A stretch of 64,000 nt of DNA from Furcasterigmium furcatum (lineage: Eukaryota > Ascomycota > Sordariomycetes > Glomerellales > Plectosphaerellaceae). Both the position numbers and the translations under genes were made by a program. Where the stretch lies: NCBI GenBank assembly GCA_001599815.1, contig BCIA01000007.1, forward strand, positions 1,426,001-1,490,000. The letters are read 5' to 3'. Numbering within the stretch: the stretch's first letter is position 1; each line of letters opens with the position of its first letter. Below are positions 56,900-64,000 of this stretch, piece by piece. A model generated the notes under the pieces. That model was not told the DNA's origin, searched no databases, and saw only the letters and a list, made by a program, of their open reading frames with translations.

Positions 56900-58029
56900 A
56901 TGTCCTCAGAGCTCGAGATCGTCTCGGCTTTCGTCGAGGGAGCTCCTCCCGGCGAGGTAAGTACCGCAACCCTCTCCTCTCCTCGGCCCACCATGTCGTC
57001 ATCAGAACCATGAGGAGGCTGACCTTTTGAAGCTCGCAGATGTTGTCGCAGGTAATTAGCTGCACCACCGATCCCTCGAGACGCTCGAATCGAAGCTGAC
57101 CTTCTACCCAGACATCAAGTCTCTGACCGAGTCGAACCCCGACGTCATCTCCGAGCTCGGTTCGGCATTCCAGAAGTACAACGAGGAGCAGTTCACCACC
57201 GTCAAGCTGCCTGGTAGCAGCCAGTCGGTCAGTGGCGCCAATATTGACTAGGAGGAGGACTCCCATGCTGACCCGGAGCTTCAGGTGCTTGTCAGCTCCC
57301 ACAACTCGCTCGGCGACGGCCAGTACTTTGACGTGGAGAGCAGCTCGAGCTTCTCCTTCGACCACATCACCCAGAAGGCCAGCAATGCATCGTCTTACGT
57401 GCTGGAGGGCGCACAGGCCGACCTTGTGTACGTTTGAGACTTAAAAGGCCACGCCCGGCTTTGCTTCCCGCAAGGCTGACACAGGAACAGCAAGTCGACC
57501 CTGAAGAGCTTGAGCACCTACGTCAAGGAGCACTTCGCCAACGCTGCCTACGGCGTCTACCCCACTGAGAACGACTCCAAGATTGCCATCATCATCGTGT
57601 CGAACAAGTACAGCCCGAACAACTTCTGGTAGGTTGCCCACACGCACCGGTCCCTGGGACAGACAGCTGACGGCAACTAGGAATGGTCGCTGGCGCTCCC
57701 AGTACATCTTCGATCCCTCCTCGGGCTCTCTCGAGGGCTCGATCAAGGTCGACGTCCACTACTACGAGGACGGCAACGTCCGCCTGCTCACCGACAAGTT
57801 GTCCTCTGCCAGCATCCCCTCCGGCACCGGCGCAGGCATCGCCAAGGAGATCTCGTTGAACGAGAAGAAGTACCAGGAGGAGCTGAACAAGGGCTTCGTC
57901 AACCTGAGCGAGGGCGCGTTCAAGGGCCTGCGGAGACAGCTGCCCGTGACGAGGCAGAAGATTGAGTGGGACAAGGTCACCAGCTACAGGTTAGGACAGG
58001 ACATTGGTGGCGGCAGCTCGAGGCGGTAG
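56900..58029 (+). CDS. CAP1: F-actin capping protein alpha subunit
   Basis: Alpha chain of the CapZ heterodimer, which caps actin filament barbed ends. Six exons, 56900-56956, 57033-57051, 57112-57227, 57285-57427, 57491-57628 and 57681-58029, sum to 273 aa, the family length. The N-terminus SAFVEGAPPGELADVVADIK is assembled from three exons, the middle one only 19 nt. Other conserved parts are YFDVESSSSFSFDH, YGVYPTEN (exon 5), NGRWRSQYIFDPSSG and the C-terminal RRQLPVTRQKIEWDKV, part of the actin-binding tail. The splice model is supported by consistent phases and branch sequences such as GCTGACC. Confidence 0.94.
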
Positions 58030-58737
58030 ACAAGTGGTTCCGAAGACGCATACAAAGCACCTGGACTCCTCCCTGAAATACCACGACCTTCTCCACATAG
58101 CTATCGACCCCTCATCTGACCGTGCGGGAACGGCTAGTTCAGCCTTATCTCGGAAGAAGGACGTGGAACGGCACAGAGAAATGGGGTGGATTCCGTGACA
58201 TGGCATTCCGAGGGGATCCCGAGCGGATTGCCGCTGCGGGACAGAACCCCCCCAATCGTTCGACGCTCCCCCTTTCGGGGGTAACAATTTCCATGGGCCG
58301 GCTAGCAGAGACGGAGTCGGATTGACTATTCCACATGGTCGACCCCGAACAAAGTCCGTGAGAGGCCAATGAGGAGGAGGTTGCTCTAATTTACGCTGCC
58401 GTGATTGGTCGTTTTCAACCTGACTCAGGCGGGCCGGATCACCCTCGGCCCCTGGCGTCGGGGTCAAGGCCTGTGCCTTCGGTGGCATAAGCCTGTGAAA
58501 TGGCGAAAAATCCACCCCCCAATTTTCGGACCCCGTTCAGGTGCTTGCTCCCCCGTCCATTTTCCTCAACCTCTGGTCTTGCTAGCAGCACGGGCTCAAC
58601 AACATCCGAGGAACCACCTTCTGGCCTGATCTCCGACCGCCTTCTCCTAGCTCTCCCTCTTCAACCCTCTCCGAGCCCATCGCTGCCGACCGTCGACCTC
58701 GTCAACCGTTCCAGACAACCCGCTACACTCCGTCACC
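58030..58737. other. Intergenic region upstream of cytochrome b5
   Basis: About 700 bp; capping-protein 3' end, then a C/T-rich leader of the cytochrome b5 gene. Nothing else recognised. Confidence 0.45.
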
Positions 58738-59334
58738 ATGGGCCTCGAACTCACCTACCAGGATGTTGCTGAGCACAACACCAAGAAGGATCTCTATGTC
58801 GTGATCTCCGATAAGATCTACGACTGCACCAAGTTTGTCGACGAGCACCCGTACGTTCCCCTATATTGCACGCGCTGTGTAACGTGTCTCCGATTCGCCA
58901 ATCCGTCGCCCCCAGCCGCGTCAGCCGGCGCTCACTATCCAGTCTTATCGCTAACACCCCTTTTCGCAGTGGTGGCGAGGAGGTCCTGCTCGATGTTGCC
59001 GGCCAGGATTCCACCGAGGCCTTCGAGGATGTCGGCCACAGCGACGAGGCCCGCGAGACCCTCGAGCAGCTCTACGTCGGCGACCTGAAGCGCCAGGTAG
59101 GCACCCCCTTGGAGCGAGCCGCTGTCCCCGACTTCGCACGGCATGCTGACAGACTCTCCCCAACAGCCTGGCGACCCCCAGCCCAACAAGACCGCCTACG
59201 GCGCCACCACCTCCTCCAGCAAGTCCAGCGGCGACTCCACCGGCCTCGGCATCGGCCTCTACGCCTTCCTCCTCGTCGGCGGCCTTGCCGGCTACGGCGC
59301 ATGGCAGTACCTGCAGCAGCAGCAAGCTGTTTAA
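58738..59334 (+). CDS. Cytochrome b5 (tail-anchored)
   Basis: ER-bound electron carrier for fatty-acid desaturation, sterol modification and P450s. Three exons, 58738-58850, 58970-59096 and 59167-59334, give 135 aa. The heme fold is [33 protein letters not shown], with axial ligands His37 (in HPGG, built across intron 1) and His61 (in DVGHSDEA). A Ser/Thr/Gly linker leads to a single C-terminal membrane helix ([20 protein letters not shown]) and a short tail, the tail-anchor layout. The 119-nt first intron is longer than most here. Confidence 0.94.
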
Positions 59335-60170
59335 GGGACCTGCGCCCGCGGGTTGTACACTACACATGACACCGGCCTTTCGCGCACCGTGATCTCCGAC
59401 GCACAAATGAGGCCCCGGAGAGTAGGGTCTCTGCAGCGCGGGGACTGACAGGCTTGCGCGCCAAGAGGACAGACAAGGAGCAAAACGGATACGAGCCGGG
59501 AACAGCTGCTCGGCAGGGGCAAGCTCGGTGAAGAGGGACGGCGATCTCAGAGCGCCGTCTGCAGACTTATGACCATTTTAATAGAATTGACCGTTGAATC
59601 CATTTAGTCATTGTTTTCTTGCTGGAGCTCGGGCCTCGGCCTGGGCCTCTTGCTCTGATGCAAGACCTCAATGAATTGTGATGCGCTTTGATGTCGGTCT
59701 GAGTCGCCTCCCACGAGACGACTCTTGGAATTTAATAGAACTGACATCTCTGAGAGTCAAAGGGCCGATTGGCGGCAGCGATTCACTAGGCGAGGAACAG
59801 TGTGACTGGGCTATTGTATGGCTATCTGTATGGCTGTACTGCCGTCCCATTGTCATGAGAGGCCGGGCCAAACAATGAGCGTGATCCATCGCAGCATGAA
59901 CAGGGCGACTTGATGGGTGAACAGAAGATCCACAGCCAGAAATAAAATCCCAGAAATCACTCAAGTCCATCCTGTCTTCCCTCTTGCTCGCTGAAACGTT
60001 TTCCCTATACATACCAAAACTAAAGGCAGCTTTCCCAGTTCACGATCTTGGACCCTTGAGTCTTCACCGAACCACACCGAAGAACCGGTCAAGCCGTTGA
60101 GCGATCTGCGCTAAACCATTCCGAGCCTTTCTCGTCAGATCCGACCCACTTAAGGTGGACCTGTGGCGCC
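59335..60170. other. Intergenic region downstream of cytochrome b5
   Basis: About 840 bp containing the cytochrome b5 3' UTR and the promoter of the next gene. No gene, RNA or repeat recognised. Confidence 0.45.
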
Positions 60171-61103
60171 ATGACTGTGCCACATGCCACACCGCCACAC
60201 TCTGGGCCAATGTTGAGCCCGGAGCTCGAAGGACCAGTCCTTTCAACATCTGCCGACCACACTCCTTCGACAACCCACGAGCGTCAAGAGCAAGACCAGC
60301 TCACATCTCCCGCCACTCACGACGCTGCAGGCTCCCTTGAAAGGGGTGATTCACTCCCACAGTCCGCCGGACAGCCGCTCACCCCGACAAGTCTCCCGGG
60401 AGACAGCACTGCGCCTGCGGCTTCGAAGACCGACGACGTCAAAGACAGGCCTCCATCCCGCGACGGTCCAGTCCCTGAGGCCAACAGACCCGGAAGCAGC
60501 CGAGAGAACCCGGTCGTCCTTAACGAGTCGGCAGTCGCATCTCCGGTAAAGCACCGGCCCTCTCCCCTTGGCGTCCTCGTGAAGAAGAAGAAGTCGTCAT
60601 TCCTCCAGGACGCACTCGCCGCGACCGCTCTATACGTAGAGACGCCCCGACAGAAGGAGTTCGCAGTCGTCCAGCAGACCGAAGCGCACGAGCCCGCTAT
60701 CGTTCTCAAGCCCAAGGCCACTGACGAAGAGGAAACCGCCTCCGTCCCTGCGCCCAAGAAGCGAAGAGTCAAGACATCGAAACCCAAGATAAGCGCCGAG
60801 GCCCGCAAGCTCGAGGACGAAGCTCGGAAGGCGAAGCTCAACCTCGACGCGCAGAAGCTTGCCAAGCAACTGCAGGAGGCGATCCCTACTGAGGTACACG
60901 ACCACTTTGCCGAATTCGCCCAGCTGCTCAAGGACTCCGCCGATCCGACCGTCGACACGCGGGACCCTAACCCAGAGCCTGCGCCTCTGCCGTCGACCGA
61001 GGACAAAAAGAGCAAGAAGAGGACGAGGAAGAAGAAGGACGAGAACGCGGAGAAGTCGGAGCAGCCGAAGAAGCGGCAGCGTCGATCGGCCAAGGGTAAC
61101 TAA
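60171..61103 (+). CDS. Unrecognised Lys-rich, probably nuclear protein
   Basis: I do not recognise a family. Single exon, 310 aa. The N-terminal third is Pro/Ser/Thr-rich and disordered. A short conserved-looking segment follows near 125-165 (LGVLVKKKKSSFLQDALAATALYVETPRQKEF). A charged helix lies near 205-245 (ARKLEDEARKAKLNLDAQKLAKQLQEAIP). The C-terminus is a run of Lys/Arg clusters (KKSKKRTRKKKDE, KKRQRRSAKGN). The basic clusters suggest nuclear or nucleolar location and nucleic-acid contact, which is inference. It ends about 200 bp before the TFIIE beta start. Confidence 0.65.
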   Translation: MTVPHATPPHSGPMLSPELEGPVLSTSADHTPSTTHERQEQDQLTSPATHDAAGSLERGDSLPQSAGQPLTPTSLPGDSTAPAASKTDDVKDRPPSRDGPVPEANRPGSSRENPVVLNESAVASPVKHRPSPLGVLVKKKKSSFLQDALAATALYVETPRQKEFAVVQQTEAHEPAIVLKPKATDEEETASVPAPKKRRVKTSKPKISAEARKLEDEARKAKLNLDAQKLAKQLQEAIPTEVHDHFAEFAQLLKDSADPTVDTRDPNPEPAPLPSTEDKKSKKRTRKKKDENAEKSEQPKKRQRRSAKGN

Positions 61104-61301
61104 TCCTCAACGCGATTCTCGCATGGTCCGAGCCTCCTCGACGTCCGCAGCTTTCCAACTGGAGCTCCTTCTTCTCGACAACGCCACATCGTAATCACCG
61201 CCGGTATTTCCTTGTACTAGCCTCTTTCGCTGTCATTTCTCCCTGGTGAATCGCGGGTCTCGTCTACGGTCTTTTCCTCACTCTTTCGGCCAACCAGAAC
61301 C

Positions 61302-62168
61302 ATGTCTTTCCTCGAGAAACAGAAGGCCAGCTTCAGCGGCGCCCTCGCGTCCGCTTCGAGCAGGCTGAGCGTCAAGAGCACAGCTTTCGCCCCAGCATCG
61401 CCCGCCTCGTCCGTCGGTAGCGCCGCGGGAAGGAAGGACACGACGCCCTCGAAGCGCAAGCCCGCGGTGGACGGCGTCGATGACACGAATACGATCATCC
61501 TGCTCATGACGTACATCCACGAGTACCTCCGCGCGCAGACCGAGCCCAAGACGGCACCAGAGGTCATGCGCCACCTCGAGCAGAACCTGTACATGCGCGA
61601 CGGCAGCGTCCCGAAGTACCAGAAGATCATCGACGCCCTCCGCGCGCAGAACGTCGTCCGCTTCATCCCAGACCCGCAGCTCTCGGAGCAGAAGTGGGAC
61701 TCGGGATCGTACGTCTACCTGGGCAAGCTGGGCGGCATCAAGGACAAGGTCGGCCTCCTCGCCCACCTCCAGGCCAAGTCCACCATGGACCCCCTCCAGT
61801 ATAAGGAGCTCAAGGAGGGCTGGCCGCAGTGTGACGCGGCGCTCAACGAGCTCGAGCGCGAGCACAAGATCATCATGGTCCGCGAGAAGAAGGGCCCCAA
61901 GCACATCTTCATCGACGACCCGACCCTCCACCACAAGGTCGAGACGGACTTCCTCAGGATGTGGCAGCGCGTCAACGTCCCCGGCCCGGAGGACCTGGTT
62001 AAGAAGCTGGTCGCCGCCGGGCAGAAACCCGCGAGCGCCGACCCCAGCCTGATCAAGCAGGCCGATGGGGGCATCAAGAAGAAGAAGCGCGCGAACCGCC
62101 GCACCGCCATGACGACCAACGTGCACATGCAGCACCTCCTCAAGGACTTCAGCGGGCAGAGGAAGTAG
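61302..62168 (+). CDS. TFA2: Transcription initiation factor IIE subunit beta
   Basis: Small subunit of TFIIE, which joins the RNA polymerase II preinitiation complex and recruits TFIIH. Single exon, 288 aa. A Ser/Ala-rich N-terminus leads to the first winged-helix core (TIILLMTYIHEYLRAQTEPKTAPEVMRHL), followed by QNVVRFIPDPQ. A second winged helix follows (GLLAHLQAKSTMDPLQYKELKEGWPQCDAALNELEREHKIIMVR) with KKGPKHIFIDDPTLHHKVETDFLRMW. The basic C-terminus (KKKKRANRRTAMTTNVHM) corresponds to the conserved C-terminal region of Tfa2. Length fits the fungal family. Confidence 0.93.
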   Translation: MSFLEKQKASFSGALASASSRLSVKSTAFAPASPASSVGSAAGRKDTTPSKRKPAVDGVDDTNTIILLMTYIHEYLRAQTEPKTAPEVMRHLEQNLYMRDGSVPKYQKIIDALRAQNVVRFIPDPQLSEQKWDSGSYVYLGKLGGIKDKVGLLAHLQAKSTMDPLQYKELKEGWPQCDAALNELEREHKIIMVREKKGPKHIFIDDPTLHHKVETDFLRMWQRVNVPGPEDLVKKLVAAGQKPASADPSLIKQADGGIKKKKRANRRTAMTTNVHMQHLLKDFSGQRK

Positions 62169-62715
62169 CAGCATCGTCTGCCGATGCGAGACGCTTTCCC
62201 CTTTGCTTTCCTTCTCTTTTCCTTTTTTCGAGTTCTTTCTTTTTCTCACGGACGGGGAGGGCGGTTTGTTTTATGGAGTTTGGGACATGCGGGACAGGGA
62301 TGGCAATCTGGACCTGGACCTGGTCATTTGGGCGTCGCGGGCGTAAAGGATACCATTGCATCCCCGTATTATTATTATTTTACGGCGAGGCTGCCACAGA
62401 GCGGGCAGCGGTGTATACCAAACGAGTATAGAGAAAAGTGCCGAGACTCAACCTCGGCGGCGGCCTTCAGGGGCAAACGGATGGGACGGCAGGCAGGTAG
62501 ACTTGCGAGGCAGTCTCTGAATAGATACACAGGTGCACACATGTCTGTACCCCTGCGTGATTTCCGCCGCGGCTGTGAATGTGCATGCTGTGTCAACATC
62601 CAGCCGACAATTGTTGCCCTAAGTCCCTAGGAGCCAAGCCAAGCCGTGTAACATTCGGTCAAGTACTCATCTTCACGGCCAGGGGCACCACGTGTTCAAC
62701 CTCGGTAGCAGGCTT
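62169..62715. other. Convergent spacer after TFIIE beta
   Basis: About 550 bp. It starts with a T/C-rich 3' UTR tract (62200-62250) and includes AT-rich sequence near 62365-62385. No gene recognised. Confidence 0.45.
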
Positions 62716-63641
62716 TCATTGCGCGCTGTCGTCGATGAGAATGTCCTTCAGCCACATGCCCCTTCTTGGGCGGACAGGTACACCGTCGCTGCCCTCCACA
62801 GTCTCCACGCTTTCGGCCCTCTGCTCCTGCTGTTGCTCCTGCTGTTCGGGCCTCGAGGCCTCGCGCAGCGCCCGCTCGAACACGCCCATGAGGACGTCGA
62901 CCTCCTGCATCCCGCCGACGCGCCAGCGGCCCTGGACGGTGAGCGTCGGGACTCCCTTGACCACGGTTCCGCTCTGCGCGGCGTCGGCGTCGGTGTCCCG
63001 GAGGTCGAGAAGGGCCCGATTGGCTTCGGAAAGGGGCAGGCCGGCTTCTCTCGCGAGGTTCATCAACAGGGTTGGGGACGAGATATCCTGGCCGTGTTCG
63101 AAATGAGCGGCGAAAAGGCTATCTAGGAGGCGTGACTGGGGTGAAGGATAGGGATTGAGGACTGGGCCTGATGTCGAATGTGTCGCATCGGGGGGCTGGG
63201 AGGAGAAGTCTGCGGCCAGTGGCTGTGTCTGTGATGAGGAGAGGGTGCTCGCCACGGTATAGCGAGAGGCGAGACGGAGTAGGGCATGAGAGGCAGACGA
63301 ACTGCCCGTCATGCCGGCGCTGAGGCGGAAGTTGATACCAGCCTGAGCGCCGGCTTGGGCGATCCGATCTTGGAGTTCTTGCCGGATTGGCTCCAGAAGC
63401 TTGGACTTGGGCTGGCCTTTTTGCTAGTGTTAGCGATACAGTTCGAGGTATGAAAAGGGGATGTGCTCTTACCAGTCTTTTCGAGGTTGGGATAGAGATA
63501 GAAAGGCCTCCAGACAACGTCAAAGACGGCATCCGGGTGTTGGCCCCGAAACAGGTCCATGGCGTTGTCGAGGTACTTCTTGCCGATGTAACACCAGGGA
63601 CAGAGAGTGTCCGAGAAGACCTCGATCTGTATCCGCACCAT
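62716..63641 (-). CDS. DsbA/FrnE-like thioredoxin-fold oxidoreductase
   Basis: Member of the DsbA family (FrnE or 2-hydroxychromene-2-carboxylate isomerase type), predicted cytosolic thiol-disulfide or GSH-linked oxidoreductase. Exons 63641-63473 and 63416-62716 give 289 aa. The N-terminus is the thioredoxin beta strand followed by the active site: VFSDTLCPWCYIGKKYLDNA, with a C-P-W-C motif. FDVVWRPFYLYPNLEKTGQP is joined across the intron. The helical insert follows (RLLDSLFAAHFEHGQDISSPTLL) and the conserved cis-Pro region GVPTLTVQGRWRVGG. Compared with typical members there is a polar insertion of about 40 residues (SSSQTQPLAADFSSQPP). The substrate is unknown. Confidence 0.88.
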
Positions 63642-64000
63642 GTCGTCAGTGTACCGGCTCTCCGGAGCTTCGCGATGTAAGCTGTGAAGAGAAGGGATGA
63701 GTGGCGAATAAGGGGGGCTGCCCACGGATTAGAAGCCAGGCTTTAAGTGCCGAGGGGTATTGTGATATTGGAGGACGACGGGAGGAAAGGACGGGGGGTA
63801 TCAAGGGCTAGTATTACAGAAAAAGGGCAAGGGATATATGTGATGGGCGACATGCCAGCGATTGGACATGTCCGTCGTCCCGATGAATCCAGGGGGTGGT
63901 GGACCGACCGGGGCAGCGCGCGGCGTCAGCGACCCCGTCGTCACCCCAGTCAGTGGCTTTGATCGTGGGGATGTGGTTGCCGAGCCCCATCCACGAGCAC
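63642..64000. other. Right-edge upstream region of the DsbA-like gene
   Basis: About 360 bp of promoter sequence up to the window edge. A short open frame (63747-63962) shows no family similarity. Confidence 0.45.

Noticed and set aside
61278..62249. 323-codon minus-strand frame
   Set aside because: Antisense shadow of the TFIIE beta gene.
1..64000. tRNA, rRNA, CRISPR and transposon features
   Set aside because: By-eye search for T-loop motifs, long direct or inverted repeats, regular spacers, transposase or reverse-transcriptase motifs gave nothing convincing; small RNAs cannot be excluded.

Overview
The window is nuclear DNA of a filamentous ascomycete (Pezizomycotina, probably a Sordariomycete). 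The evidence is compact, GC-rich genes with introns mostly of 50-65 nt, GTRNGT donors and CTAAC/CTGAC branch sites, plus a HET-domain gene, a fungal SREBP with its C-terminal domain, an ExgD-type glucanase, a fungal 3-ketosteroid reductase and a fungal assimilatory nitrite reductase. I could not name the genus. I hand-spliced 26 protein genes; for the 20 multi-exon genes that are complete, the exon lengths sum to whole codons.

Layout. 1-6.7 kb: a partial aspartate aminotransferase (-), malate synthase (+) and the sterol C-3 ketoreductase Erg27 (+). 6.9-17.7 kb, all minus strand: an FLVCR-like MFS transporter, a very large CorA-like membrane protein (nine exons, 1309 aa), mitochondrial ribosomal protein mL41 and a Mn-type CDF transporter. 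20-21.6 kb: a ZIP zinc transporter, divergent from the CDF gene across 2.4 kb. 23.2-28 kb (-): an unrecognised protein, a small predicted mitochondrial membrane protein and the Srs2 helicase. 30-38.7 kb (+): an unrecognised single-pass membrane protein, a HET-domain protein and the SREBP regulator. 40.4-45.7 kb (+): neutral ceramidase, a short AT-rich repeat tract and two unrecognised neighbouring genes. 46.1-53.3 kb (-): nitrite reductase and an ExgD-like glucanase. 53.7-58 kb: branched-chain ketoacid dehydrogenase E1 beta (+), an F-box protein (-) and F-actin capping protein alpha (+). 58.7-63.6 kb: cytochrome b5 (+), a Lys-rich nuclear-type protein (+), TFIIE beta (+) and a DsbA/FrnE-like oxidoreductase (-).

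How it fits together. This is mostly ordinary housekeeping gene space, not a biosynthetic cluster or mobile island. The clearest regulatory signal is upstream of nitrite reductase: four AGATAA sites, one CTCCGAGG site and a CCAAT box, the arrangement expected for AreA/NIT2 plus NirA/NIT4 control. Less conventional points are a malate synthase with no recognisable PTS1, a GC-AG intron, a low-complexity insertion inside the nitrite reductase Rieske domain, a 19-nt microexon, a divergent metal-transporter pair, and a repeat-flanked pair of unrecognised genes.

I found no CRISPR array, rRNA, tRNA, transposon or clearly new multi-gene system.
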